From positions 57,704-121,703 of the forward strand of contig NZ_DASUSQ010000172.1 of NCBI RefSeq assembly GCF_036375055.1: a DNA stretch of 64,000 nt, in the 5' to 3' direction. This stretch comes from Umezawaea sp036375055 (lineage in GTDB: Bacteria; Actinomycetota; Actinomycetes; Mycobacteriales; Pseudonocardiaceae). This document shows positions 34,917-43,907 of the stretch, piece after piece. The notes beneath the pieces were generated by a model. That model worked only from the letters and a program-made list of their open reading frames with translations. It searched no databases and was not told where the DNA came from. The translations under genes were made by a program, and so were the position numbers. How positions within the stretch are numbered: position 1 is the stretch's first letter; each line of letters opens with the position of its first letter.

Positions 34917-36344
34917 TCAGCGCGGCGTGCAGGTCAGGCCGGCCACCGGTTCGTCCGCACCGGACACGATCGAGCCCCAGCCCGTGGACGCGCCCGGTGC
35001 CAGGGTGCCGTTGTAGCCCTGGTTGGTCGCGGCCACCCGCCTGCCCGACTGGGTCACCGAGGCGTTCCACGTGTTGGTCAGCCGCTGCGAACCCGCCATC
35101 GAGAAGGTGACCCGCCACCCGGACAGCGGGCGCGAGCCGGTGTTGCGGACCACGACCTCGACCTGGTGGGCGCCCTGCCACGAGTTCCCCACCGAGTAGG
35201 TCGCCGTGCACGCCTCGGCCGGGCGGCGGGTGGTGGTGGTCGTCGCGGCCGGGGGCGCGGTGGTGGTCACGGGCGCGTCGGTGGTGGTCGTGGTCGGCTC
35301 GGCGGTCGTCGTGGTGGTGGTCGCGGGGGGCGTGGTGCCGGCCATCGGCGCGGTCGTCCACGTGTCCGAGGACGTCGGAGGCCCTTCCTCCGTGCTGTGG
35401 TCGACCTTCGTGTACACGTCGGCGCACGTCGGCGAGCACGCGGCGGGCAGGCCGAAGCGGTAGACCCTGCCCTGCTGCACCAGCGCGTCCGACACGTCGC
35501 GCACGCGGACGCGGTAGTCCGTCCCGCCCTCGCTCGCCGGGCCGATGACGAAGGCCTGGCCCATGTCCTCGTTGGGCTGCGCCTGCCGCCACGTGCCGTC
35601 CGGGCCCAGGTACTCCACGCCGTGGATGCCGTTGGGCAGGTGCGAGACCGCGAGCACGGGCCGGGAGGCCTGGGAACCCCGCAGGAACCCCAGTTCGAGG
35701 TCGCCGCTGTAGCGCGGGGTCGGCACGTAGGACCACGACACGTGCCGGTTGTTCCAGCGGCTCGGGTCGATGTGGCCGACGGACACGCCGTTCTTGGTGA
35801 ACCTGGTCAACGACGTCGTGGACAGTCCGATGTGGTCCGGGTCGTCGCGGCACCAGGCGGTGGGCGCCGCGCAGCCGTCGGCCACGACCATCGTCAGCGT
35901 GGCGCCGTTGAGGTCGTCGGCGATCCAGGAACCCTCGCGGCAGAACGGTTTCCCCTGCGCGCCGTCGTTCACCCCGGTGCAGAAGTCGCCGATGGTGACC
36001 TGGACGTACCGGCCGCAGTTGCGCCCGTTCTCCCACCGGCCGATCCGGTGCGACTCCGACGCGGGCAGCGGCCTCGGGTGGGGGCCGTAGTCGCCGGGGG
36101 TGTCGAACACGTTGAGCGCCACGAAGTCCGGCGAGTCCAGGACGTCCTGGGGGAGCCCGCAGCCGCCGTAGGCGGAGTCGAACCCGGCGAAGTGGGTCGC
36201 GTTGCCCGTCTGCGACGGGGTGCTCTCCGCGCCGCTGGTCGACACCAGGATCGCGGTCACCACGAGGGCGACGGTGGCCAGGGCGGTCCCGGCGAGCACC
36301 GCCCTGCGCGTGGAAGGTCTGTGGGATGGGGCCGCGGTGGTCAC
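34917..36344 (-). CDS. Exported expansin-like protein with CBM2
   Basis: 475 residues. An N-terminal membrane/signal segment (about 17-38) is followed by an expansin-type double-psi beta-barrel (about 45-175, GNATHFAGFDSAYGGCG, NCGRYVQVTIGDFC). A second beta-sandwich like CBM63 covers about 180-300. A Thr/Pro linker and a CBM2 (about 375-475) complete it. Bacterial expansins loosen cellulose-xyloglucan networks without hydrolysis. The GTG at 36344 has GAGAGGG upstream. It is divergent from the CE1-type esterase, with a shared operator region. Confidence 0.82.
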   Translation of the reverse strand: MTTAAPSHRPSTRRAVLAGTALATVALVVTAILVSTSGAESTPSQTGNATHFAGFDSAYGGCGLPQDVLDSPDFVALNVFDTPGDYGPHPRPLPASESHRIGRWENGRNCGRYVQVTIGDFCTGVNDGAQGKPFCREGSWIADDLNGATLTMVVADGCAAPTAWCRDDPDHIGLSTTSLTRFTKNGVSVGHIDPSRWNNRHVSWSYVPTPRYSGDLELGFLRGSQASRPVLAVSHLPNGIHGVEYLGPDGTWRQAQPNEDMGQAFVIGPASEGGTDYRVRVRDVSDALVQQGRVYRFGLPAACSPTCADVYTKVDHSTEEGPPTSSDTWTTAPMAGTTPPATTTTTTAEPTTTTTDAPVTTTAPPAATTTTTRRPAEACTATYSVGNSWQGAHQVEVVVRNTGSRPLSGWRVTFSMAGSQRLTNTWNASVTQSGRRVAATNQGYNGTLAPGASTGWGSIVSGADEPVAGLTCTPR

Positions 36345-36648
36345 TTCGCCCTCTCGCGCGGACCGGCGCGCACGGCGGGTCCGGCTCTGGTGATGATCGG
36401 CTGGGAGCGGGATCAGACTTCTCACCGGCGCGCGCGATGTCAAGGAACGGCGGGCGGCAGTCGGTCCACCGTGACCAAAACTTTCGAAGACTATGGGAAA
36501 GTTTCGAACCGGGTCGAATGGCATATTCGACATTTGCGCTAGTCAGATCGCCAAATGAGACTCGAAACCACTCGAAACTACGCGCCCAAAGAGCTGACGC
36601 GGCAGTACGGTGAAGCCGCCCCTGGCCGCCATCCTTCAAGGAGGAAGG
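36345..36648. other. Divergent regulatory region of expansin and esterase genes
   Basis: 304 bases, AT-richer than the surroundings. It contains the repeated CTTTCG/GAAAGTTTCG and CCAAATGAG/CGAAAC elements described separately and a TGGGAGCG half-site at about 36402. No gene is evident. Confidence 0.7.
36477..36578. promoter_or_regulatory. Cluster of GAAA-N-TTTC and CGAAAC boxes
   Basis: AAAACTTTCG (36477-36486) and GAAAGTTTC (36497-36505) are centred 20 bp apart, two helical turns. Then CCAAATGAG-ACT-CGAAAC (36551-36568) is followed 10 bp on by another CTCGAAAC (36571-36578). The same elements and the 20-bp spacing occur before the GH10 xylanase. This is likely binding for one shared regulator of hemicellulose genes. 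Confidence 0.6.
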
Positions 36649-37992
36649 ATGCACCTCAGCACCTCTCCACCCCCTGCCCGCCACGGCGCCGTCGTGGCGA
36701 GAACCCTCGGAGTCCTCGTCGCCGCACTCGCCGCGGTGCTCGCCGTGCTGGTCGCACCACCGACTCCACCCGCGTCGGCCGCGGCGCTGACGGAGGTGAC
36801 CGGGTTCGGCACGAACCCGAGCAACCTGCGGATGCACATCTACGTGCCGGACCGCCTCGCCGCCCGACCGCCCGTGCTGCTCGCGGTGCACTACTGCACC
36901 GGCACGGGCCCCGCGTTCCACTCCGGCACCGAGTTCGCGCGGTTGGCCGACCAGTACGGCTTCATCGTGGTCTACCCGTCCGCGACCCGCAGTGGACAGT
37001 GCTTCGACGTGTCGTCGCCGCAGGCGCTCAAGCGCGACGGCGGCAGCGACCCCGTCGGCCTGGTGTCGATGGTGCGCTACGCGCTCCAGCGCTACAACGG
37101 CGATCCCGCGAGGGTGTTCGTCACCGGCGTCTCCTCCGGTGCCATGACGACGAACGTCATGCTGGCCAACTACCCGGACGTGTTCCAGGCGGGAGCGGCG
37201 TTCGCGGGCGTGCCCGACGGCTGCTTCGCCACCACGGACGGGTCCGGCTGGAACAGCGCGTGCGCCAACGGGACCGTGCTCAAGACCCCGCAGCAGTGGG
37301 GCGACATCGCCAGGTCCGCCTACCCCGGCTACTCGGGGCCGAGGCCGCGGATGCAGCTCTGGCACGGCACCGCCGACGACACCCTGCGCTACCCCAACTT
37401 CGGCGAGGAGATCGACCAGTGGACGAACGTCCACGGCGTGTCCACCACGCCGACGTCCACGGACAGCCCGCAGTCGGGCTGGACCCGCACCCGCTACGGG
37501 ACCGGGGTCGAGGCCATCTCCCTCCAGGGCGTCGGCCACAACGTGTACGCCACCGGCATGGGTCTCCGGGTGATCCAGTTCTTCGGCCTCGACCAGGGCG
37601 GGTCGACGACCACGACGACGACGACCACCACCACGACCACCACGACCACGACCACGACCAACCCGCCGGCGGGGGCGTGCCGGGTCGGGTACACCACCAC
37701 CGCGTGGAACAGCGGCCTGACCGCGAACATCACCATCACCAACACCGGTAGCGCCTCGGTGGACGGCGGCTGGACGCTGGCGTTCACGCTGCCCGGCGGA
37801 CAGGTGATCACGTCCGGCTGGAACGCGACCTACACGCCGACCAGCGGGGCGGTGACCGCGAAGAACGCCTCGTACAACGGGACGATCGCCGCGGGCGCGT
37901 CCACGGGGATCGGCTTCCAGGCCACGCACACCGGCAACACCGCGGCACCGACCTCGTTCACGTTGAACGGGGCCGCCTGCTCGATCGCGTGA
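36649..37992 (+). CDS. Secreted CE1/PHB-depolymerase-type esterase with CBM2
   Basis: 447 residues. Signal peptide about 1-46, an alpha/beta-hydrolase domain (about 48-335) of the esterase_phb family, a poly-Thr linker and a CBM2 (about 360-447). The nucleophile Ser163 is in VTGVSSGAM; Asp is in WHGTADDTL and His in GVGHNVY. With the CBM2 and hemicellulase neighbours, acetylxylan or feruloyl esterase activity is more likely than polyester hydrolysis. ATG with a strong AAGGAGG site. Confidence 0.88.
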   Translation: MHLSTSPPPARHGAVVARTLGVLVAALAAVLAVLVAPPTPPASAAALTEVTGFGTNPSNLRMHIYVPDRLAARPPVLLAVHYCTGTGPAFHSGTEFARLADQYGFIVVYPSATRSGQCFDVSSPQALKRDGGSDPVGLVSMVRYALQRYNGDPARVFVTGVSSGAMTTNVMLANYPDVFQAGAAFAGVPDGCFATTDGSGWNSACANGTVLKTPQQWGDIARSAYPGYSGPRPRMQLWHGTADDTLRYPNFGEEIDQWTNVHGVSTTPTSTDSPQSGWTRTRYGTGVEAISLQGVGHNVYATGMGLRVIQFFGLDQGGSTTTTTTTTTTTTTTTTTTNPPAGACRVGYTTTAWNSGLTANITITNTGSASVDGGWTLAFTLPGGQVITSGWNATYTPTSGAVTAKNASYNGTIAAGASTGIGFQATHTGNTAAPTSFTLNGAACSIA

Positions 37993-37997
37993 CGGCG

Positions 37998-38023
37998 GCG
38001 GAGGCCCTCCGGGGGGCCTCCGC
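37998..38023. terminator. Terminator after the CE1-type esterase
   Basis: GCGGAGGCCC and GGGCCTCCGC form a 10-bp stem with a 6-nt loop, six bases after the stop and directly at the convergent gene's stop codon. Confidence 0.75.
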
Positions 38024-38881
38024 TCAGTCCGTGATCTCCAGCCGCCCGATCGGGTGCGTCGCGGGCAGCGCCGTCTGGCACGTCAGCGCGGGGCCGCGCA
38101 GCTCCCGCACCAGGCGCCGGGCGTCGGCGACCGTGGCGCCCGCCCGCGTCCAGCCGTCCCAGGCCAGGTCGTCGGTCACCCGCTCGACGCGGGCCAGCAG
38201 TGCCCGGCCCGCGTCGCCGATCTCGTCCTCCGCGCGCAGCAGACCGCGCGCCAGCAGGCCTTCCGCCGCGGCCGACCACTCCTCGTCGGTCCAGCCGCGC
38301 GCGGCCTGCGTCACCCGGCGGTCCAGGTCGGACGCCGTGCGCAGCACCAGCGACTCGATCCCGGTCAGCCCCTCCGCCAGCAGCGCGGCCACGTGGCCGT
38401 CACCGCGGTGCTCGCGCAGGACCGCGGTCGCCTGCCAGAGGCGCTCGCGCGGGTCGTCCGGGCGGGGCACGGCCGCGTTCGCCGCCGCCAGCACCCGGCC
38501 GTCGCACGGCAGGGCCGACGCCACGGCCCACAGCTCGTCGGCGAGCCGGTCGTCGAGGTCGGGCAGCAGTTCCGCCAGCGCCCGCCCCGCGCCGTCCAGC
38601 CGGGCGGCCAGCGCCGCGGCCGGGGAGGCGAGCGCCCACACGGCGGGCAGCGCGCGGGCGGTCATGGCGGCCGAGAACCCGAAGAACGACGCCCGCACCA
38701 CCGCTTCGCCCACGGGGCCGAGCGGAGCCGCCCGCTGGGCGAAGTAGCCCCGCCAGAAACCCCGCAGCCCCACGGCTTCCAGCGCGGCCAGTGCCGTCGG
38801 GTGGAAGTAGACGAGCGCGTGCACCGACTCGTACCGCGCCCACAGGTGCCGGGCGAGCGCGGGTCCCTCGTCGTCCCTCAT
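38024..38881 (-). CDS. SCO6745 family protein
   Basis: A 285-residue, helix-rich protein resembling the actinobacterial SCO6745 family (RHLWARYESVHALVYFHPTALAALEAVGL). Function unknown. Its ATG overlaps the LysR stop codon (ATGA), so it is translated with the regulator at 38878-39798 as one transcript. Confidence 0.75.
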   Translation of the reverse strand: MRDDEGPALARHLWARYESVHALVYFHPTALAALEAVGLRGFWRGYFAQRAAPLGPVGEAVVRASFFGFSAAMTARALPAVWALASPAAALAARLDGAGRALAELLPDLDDRLADELWAVASALPCDGRVLAAANAAVPRPDDPRERLWQATAVLREHRGDGHVAALLAEGLTGIESLVLRTASDLDRRVTQAARGWTDEEWSAAAEGLLARGLLRAEDEIGDAGRALLARVERVTDDLAWDGWTRAGATVADARRLVRELRGPALTCQTALPATHPIGRLEITD

Positions 38882-39798
38882 CCGGTCGATGATGCCCCAT
38901 CGGCCTGGAGCGCCCGCAGCGCCGCCAGCGCCAGCCCCCGCAGCCACACGTGCGCGTGGTCGCCGTCGTAGCGCTGGTGCCAGGCCAGGTACAGCGGCAC
39001 GTCGGGCATCGCCACCGGCAGCGGCAGCGCGACGAGGCCGAGGTCGGCGACCAGCGCCCTGCTCGTGCGCTCGGCGACGACGGTGAGGAGGTCGGTGCGG
39101 TGCACCAGCCGCACGGCCGCGAGCGTGGTGGGGGCCGCCGCGACGACCGCCCGGCGCAGCCCCGTGCCCTCCAGCACGTCGTCCACGGGGTCGCGCAGCC
39201 TGCCGCGCCGCGACACGGTGATGTGCTCGGCCGCCGCGTACGCCTCCGGCGTCAGCGGTCGCGCGGTCAGCGGGTGGTCGGCGCGCAGCAGGACGACGAG
39301 GCGGTCGCGGCCCACCAGTTCTCGGCTGATCTCGGGCAGCTCGGGCTCGTCGGAACTCGTCTCCAGGTCCACGTGGCCGCGCCGCAGGTCGTCGGTGTCG
39401 GCGAGCGGTTCGACCAGGAACCGCAGCCGCACGCCCGGCGCCTGGGCGCGCACCGCCGTGAGCAGCTCGGCGCCGACCGCGGTCGTGATGGAGTCGTGCC
39501 ACCGCAGGGTGAACACGCGGTCGAGCGTGCCGAGGTCCACCTCGCGCTCGGGGGACAGCACGGTCCGCACCTGCTGGACGAGCGCGTGCACCTCCTCCCG
39601 GATGGCGGTCGCGTGGGGCGTCGGGGTCATCGTCCGGCCGGTGCGCACCAGGATCTGGTCCCCGGTCGCGCGGCGGATGCGCCCGAGCGTGCGGCTCATC
39701 GCGGGCGCGGACAGGTGCAGCCGGTCGGCGGCTCCCGTGACGCTGCCCTCCTCCAGCAGGGCGTCCAGCGCCGTGAGCAGGTTCAAATCCAGTTGCAT
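38878..39798 (-). CDS. LysR-family regulator
   Basis: A 306-residue LTTR: winged helix (about 1-60, LNLLTALDALLEEGSVTGAADRLHLSAPAMSRTL) and effector domain, close to the NodD/SyrM-like subgroup with an MQLDLNLL start. ATG. It forms an operon with the SCO6745 gene and is divergent from the IMPase-like operon 95 bp away, its probable target. Confidence 0.9.
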   Translation of the reverse strand: MQLDLNLLTALDALLEEGSVTGAADRLHLSAPAMSRTLGRIRRATGDQILVRTGRTMTPTPHATAIREEVHALVQQVRTVLSPEREVDLGTLDRVFTLRWHDSITTAVGAELLTAVRAQAPGVRLRFLVEPLADTDDLRRGHVDLETSSDEPELPEISRELVGRDRLVVLLRADHPLTARPLTPEAYAAAEHITVSRRGRLRDPVDDVLEGTGLRRAVVAAAPTTLAAVRLVHRTDLLTVVAERTSRALVADLGLVALPLPVAMPDVPLYLAWHQRYDGDHAHVWLRGLALAALRALQADGASSTG

Positions 39799-39855
39799 GA
39801 GAGTAAATCTATCATGAGCAAGGATGCACTTGCCGTTATGTCTGGGCGCTCATAG

Positions 39856-39867
39856 GTTGGTGCCAAC
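39856..39867. promoter_or_regulatory. Palindrome between LysR and IMPase-like genes
   Basis: GTTGG-TG-CCAAC lies 25 bp before the IMPase-like ATG in the divergent spacer and may be a LysR half-operator. The spacer also has AT-rich CATGAG repeats at 39797-39820. Confidence 0.35.
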
Positions 39868-39892
39868 ACCAGCGAACGGAACGAGGAACCCC

Positions 39893-40699
39893 ATGTCCCA
39901 CAACGAAACCGCGCTCCTGGCCGAGGTCGTCCCCATCGTGGAGGCGGCGGGTGCGCTGCTCCAGAAGCGCTTCACGACCGAACCCCCGACGCTGACCACC
40001 TTCGACGAGATCGTCGCGGCGATCAACGCCAACGACGACGCCGTGCTCGACGTCCTGCGCGAGCCGCTGCTCGCCGCCCGCCCCGGCTCCGGCTGGGTGG
40101 AGGACGAACTGGCGGGCGGTCCGCTGCCGCCGGGCGAGTGGTGGGTCACCGACCCCGCCGAGGGCAACATCAACCACGTCCACGGCCTGACCGACTGGGG
40201 TGTGACCGCCACGCTCGTCCGCGACAACCGGCCGGTGCTCACGGTCGTCCACCTCCCGCTGACGGGCACCACCTACACCGCCGTCGAGGGCGGGGGAGCC
40301 CACCAGGACGGTGTGCCGCTGCGACCGTCGAGGAAGACGGCGCTGCTGGGGGCGCTGGTCGGCACCGGGCAGGCGCGGCCGGGGGAGAGCGTCGAGACGT
40401 TCCGGAGCATCGGCGGCTCGGTGACCGCCCTGCTGACCGCCGGGAGCGTGCTGCGGGTGTCCGTGCCCGCGACCCTCCAGCTCATCCACGTCGCCGCCGG
40501 TCGGACGGACGCCTTCTGGCAGCACAGCGACGTGCGCTCCGGCCTGGTGGCGGGCGTGCTGCTGGTGACCGAGGCGGGCGGCGTGGTCACCGACCTCCAG
40601 GGCGTGCCGTGGACCGTCGCGAGCACCGACGTGGTGGCCGCCGCTCCCGGCGTCCACGGCCCGGTCCTCGACGCCCTGTCCACCGCGGGGACCTCGTGA
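39893..40699 (+). CDS. Inositol monophosphatase-like protein with altered metal motif
   Basis: A 268-residue member of the IMPase/FBPase fold. The first metal motif, normally DPxDGTxN, reads TDPAEGNINHVHG, replacing the second Asp by Glu; the distal WDxAAG motif reads SDVRSGLVAG. It may still bind metal, or may have changed substrate. ATG with GAGGAA upstream. The stop overlaps the next gene's GTG (GTGA). Confidence 0.78.
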   Translation: MSHNETALLAEVVPIVEAAGALLQKRFTTEPPTLTTFDEIVAAINANDDAVLDVLREPLLAARPGSGWVEDELAGGPLPPGEWWVTDPAEGNINHVHGLTDWGVTATLVRDNRPVLTVVHLPLTGTTYTAVEGGGAHQDGVPLRPSRKTALLGALVGTGQARPGESVETFRSIGGSVTALLTAGSVLRVSVPATLQLIHVAAGRTDAFWQHSDVRSGLVAGVLLVTEAGGVVTDLQGVPWTVASTDVVAAAPGVHGPVLDALSTAGTS

Positions 40700-41316
40700 A
40701 CATCACCGTCCTGGCCGCGTCCGGCGCGACCGGCCTCGAACTCACCCGCCAGGCGCTCGACCGGGGCCACACCGTGACCGCCGTCGCGCGGAACCCGAGC
40801 CGCGTCACCGTCGCGGACTCCGACCGCCTCACCCGCGTGGCCGCCGACCTGCGCGACCCGGACTCCCTCGCGCGGGTCGTGCCCGACGGCTCCGTCGTCC
40901 TCTCCGGACTCGGCATCGCGAAGGGCGAGGAACCCGGCGTGCTCACCGCGGGAGCCAGGGCGCTCGTCCGGGCGCGGCCGGAGCGGATCATCTGGCTGGG
41001 CGCGCTCGGCACCGGCACGTCGGCCGAGGTCGCGGGGCCGGTGACCAGGACCCTGCTGCGGGTGCTCCTCAAGAGCGAGCTGGAGGACAAGGTCGCCGCC
41101 GACACGGCGGTGCTCGCCGCGGGCGGCACGGTGTTCCACGCCGGTCCGCTGACCAACGGCCCGCTGAGCGCCGACCGCCGGGCGCACGGTCTCGCCGACG
41201 CGCCCCGGCGGCTGCTCCCCGGCCGCGTCAGCCGGGCGACCGTCGCCGCCGCGATGATCGACGAGGCCGAGAACCGCCGCCACGTCGGCGGGACGGTCAT
41301 CCCGGTCGAGCGCTGA
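40696..41316 (+). CDS. NAD(P)-binding SDR-like oxidoreductase
   Basis: A 206-residue atypical SDR of the NAD(P)H-binding (NmrA-like) group with Rossmann motif VLAASGATGLELTRQAL. No YxxxK pair is obvious, so it may sense redox or act on flavin/quinone. Coupled by a GTGA overlap to the IMPase-like gene; both probably respond to the divergent LysR. Confidence 0.8.
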   Translation: MNITVLAASGATGLELTRQALDRGHTVTAVARNPSRVTVADSDRLTRVAADLRDPDSLARVVPDGSVVLSGLGIAKGEEPGVLTAGARALVRARPERIIWLGALGTGTSAEVAGPVTRTLLRVLLKSELEDKVAADTAVLAAGGTVFHAGPLTNGPLSADRRAHGLADAPRRLLPGRVSRATVAAAMIDEAENRRHVGGTVIPVER

Positions 41317-41518
41317 CGGTGCGCCGGAGGGGGCGGTCCACCCGACCGCCCCTCCGCGATCCCAACCGGGCAGGAACTGTGAGCAATCGCACGAACACGT
41401 AGGGTGGGAACCAATCGGACATTTGCGCCGTTTGGAGGCACGTGAGCGGAGCCGATACCGCTCAACGGCCCAGTGGTGCGCCGGCCAGGACCACCGCTGC
41501 TCTCCCGGAGGACCCCAC

Positions 41519-43756
41519 GTGGAACCACGCGACGCGCCCTCGACCCGCGAACCCCGCCGCACCGCCGTGCGCCGGTGGATCAGAGAGGACTCCCGCCACG
41601 ACCTGTCCGCGTCCCTCGTCGTCTTCCTGGTGGCGATGCCGCTGTCGCTGGGCATCGCCGTCGCCTCCGACGCCCCGGTCACGGCCGGCCTCATCGCCGC
41701 GGTCGTCGGCGGTGTCGTCGCCGGACTCCTCGGCGGAGCCCCCTTGCAGGTCAGCGGACCCGCGGCCGGGTTGACCCTGGTGGTGGCGGGCTTCGTCCAG
41801 CAGTTCGGCTGGGCCGTCACCTGCGCCATCACGGTCGCTGCGGGCCTGCTCCAGGTCGTGCTGGGGCTGAGCCGGGTCGCGCGCGCGGCGCTCGCCATCT
41901 CACCCGCCGTGGTGCACGGGATGCTCGCGGGCATCGGCGTCACGATCGCGCTGGCCCAGCTGCACGTGCTGCTCGGCGGCGCGCCGGGCACGGGGGCGTG
42001 GGAGAACATCACCCAGCTCCCCGCCCAGCTCCTCGGCGTGCACACCGGCGAGGCCGTCGTGGGTCTCGTGGTGCTGGCCGTGCTGCTGGTGTGGCCGCTG
42101 ACGCCTCCCGCGGTGCGCGCCGTCCCGGCCTCGCTCGTCGGCATCGTCGGCGCCACGCTGCTCGCCTGGTCGCTGTCCTGGGACGTGGCGCGGGTCGACC
42201 TGCCCGGTTCGGTGCTCGACTCCGTGCGGCTGCCCGAACTCCCCGACGGCCGGTGGGGCGCGGTCGCGCTGGCGGTGTTCACGATGACCGTGATCGCGAG
42301 CGTCGAGAGCCTGCTGTCGGCGGTCGCGGTGGACAAGCTCAAGGACCGGGGCAGGGCCGCCGACCTCGACCGCGAACTGGTCGGCCAGGGCGCCGCGAAC
42401 ACGGTGTCCGGCCTGCTCGGCGGGCTGCCGGTCACCGGTGTCATCGTCCGCAGCTCCACCAACGTGGCCGCGGGGGCGCGCACCAGGGCGTCGGCCGTGC
42501 TGCACGGCGTGTGGGTGCTGCTGTTCTCGCTGGCGCTGGTCGGCCTGATCGAGCAGGTGCCGATGGCGGCGCTGGCAGGTCTGCTGGTCTACGTGGGCAT
42601 CAAGCTGCTGAAGGTCGCCGACGTGCGCACGGCGCGGCGCCAGTCCGAACTCCTCGTGTACCTGACGACCGTCGGGTGCGTCGTGTTCCTCGACCTGCTG
42701 ATGGGCGTGCTGATCGGGTTCTCCCTGTCGGTGGCGCTGATGCTGCGCCGGGTCGTGTGGGCGAAGCTGAAGGTGTCCAGGACGCCCGTGCCCGGCGGGC
42801 ACGACCACTGGACCGTGCTGGTCGAGGGCACGCTGAGCTTCCTGTCGATCCCGAGGCTGTCGCGGGTGCTGTCCCACGTCCCCGACGGCGCCCCGGTCGA
42901 CGTCGAACTCGCCGTCGACTTCCTCGACCACGCCACCTACGAGCACCTGGCGATGTGGCGCGACCAGCACGAGAAGACCGGCGGCGTCGTGCACGTCGAC
43001 GAGGTGTCCGGCGTCCGCAGCGGCATGTCGCGAGGCGGTCCGGCGGCGGCGCTGCCGCGCTGGTTCGCCCCGTGGTCGTCGTGGCAGACGTCCGTTCCCG
43101 CGCAGCGCCACAGCGACCACGACGAGGCCGCCCGCCCGCTGGTGTCGGGCGTGCAGGAGTACCACCGGCGGTCGGCCCCTCTGCTGCGGCCGGTGTTCGA
43201 GGGCCTGTCCGACGGGCAGGAGCCGCAGGCGATGTTCCTGACCTGCGCCGACTCCCGCATCGTGCCCAACGTGATCACCGCCAGCGGCCCCGGCGACCTG
43301 TTCACCGTCCGCAACGTCGGCAACCTCGCCCCGCTCGACGACGACGGCGTGGGCGCCTCGGTGCACTACGCGGTGGAGGTGCTCCGCGTGCCGGCCCTGG
43401 TCGTGTGCGGCCACTCCGGCTGCGGCGGCATGAAGGCGCTGCTCGACGGTGCCGCGGGCTCCGACGACCCGGTCGGCCGCTGGCTGCGCTCGGGCGTCGG
43501 CAGCCTCGCGGCCCTGCGCGCGGGCCACCCCGCCGACCCGCGCTCGGGCGCCGTGGCCGACCGGCTGTCCATGGTGAACGTCGCCGTCCAGGTGGCGTCG
43601 CTGGAACGCCTGCCGGTGGTGCGCGACGCCGTGGCCGAGGGACGGCTGAAGGTGATCGGCATGTTCTTCGACATCGGCGCGGCCCGGCTGTCCCTGTTGA
43701 CCGACGACCGCACGGCCTTCTCGGCGCTGCCGGAGGGCGTTGACGTGCTGCACTAG
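41519..43756 (+). CDS. SulP anion transporter fused to beta-carbonic anhydrase
   Basis: 745 residues. A SulP membrane domain with about 10-12 helices (about 20-420), a short STAS-like segment (about 425-500) and a C-terminal beta-carbonic anhydrase (about 530-745). Zinc ligands are seen in CADSR (Cys near 575) and HSGCGG (His near 632, Cys near 635). It probably imports bicarbonate or another anion and interconverts it with CO2 at the inner face. The GTG at 41519 has CGGAGGA upstream. A second good site (TTGGAGG) precedes a GTG at 41442 in a different frame. Confidence 0.9.
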   Translation: MEPRDAPSTREPRRTAVRRWIREDSRHDLSASLVVFLVAMPLSLGIAVASDAPVTAGLIAAVVGGVVAGLLGGAPLQVSGPAAGLTLVVAGFVQQFGWAVTCAITVAAGLLQVVLGLSRVARAALAISPAVVHGMLAGIGVTIALAQLHVLLGGAPGTGAWENITQLPAQLLGVHTGEAVVGLVVLAVLLVWPLTPPAVRAVPASLVGIVGATLLAWSLSWDVARVDLPGSVLDSVRLPELPDGRWGAVALAVFTMTVIASVESLLSAVAVDKLKDRGRAADLDRELVGQGAANTVSGLLGGLPVTGVIVRSSTNVAAGARTRASAVLHGVWVLLFSLALVGLIEQVPMAALAGLLVYVGIKLLKVADVRTARRQSELLVYLTTVGCVVFLDLLMGVLIGFSLSVALMLRRVVWAKLKVSRTPVPGGHDHWTVLVEGTLSFLSIPRLSRVLSHVPDGAPVDVELAVDFLDHATYEHLAMWRDQHEKTGGVVHVDEVSGVRSGMSRGGPAAALPRWFAPWSSWQTSVPAQRHSDHDEAARPLVSGVQEYHRRSAPLLRPVFEGLSDGQEPQAMFLTCADSRIVPNVITASGPGDLFTVRNVGNLAPLDDDGVGASVHYAVEVLRVPALVVCGHSGCGGMKALLDGAAGSDDPVGRWLRSGVGSLAALRAGHPADPRSGAVADRLSMVNVAVQVASLERLPVVRDAVAEGRLKVIGMFFDIGAARLSLLTDDRTAFSALPEGVDVLH

Positions 43757-43907
43757 CGCGCGGTGACCAGGGGGCGGCACGCCGGGCGGGGTCGTGGACG
43801 GCGCACCGCGGTCGATCGACGGTGGCGAGGTCGTCGTCGGTCGACCGCGAGGACCGCCGGTGGGCGACCTGCTCGGGGCGCGGTGGTCGGGTGGGGGCGA
43901 AGGGGTC

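Noticed and set aside
41442..41774. 110-codon frame with a good TTGGAGG site overlapping the SulP start
   Set aside because: The product is Pro/Arg/Ser-rich shadow sequence of the SulP gene. The ribosome site may instead hint at a leader or start-region frameshift.
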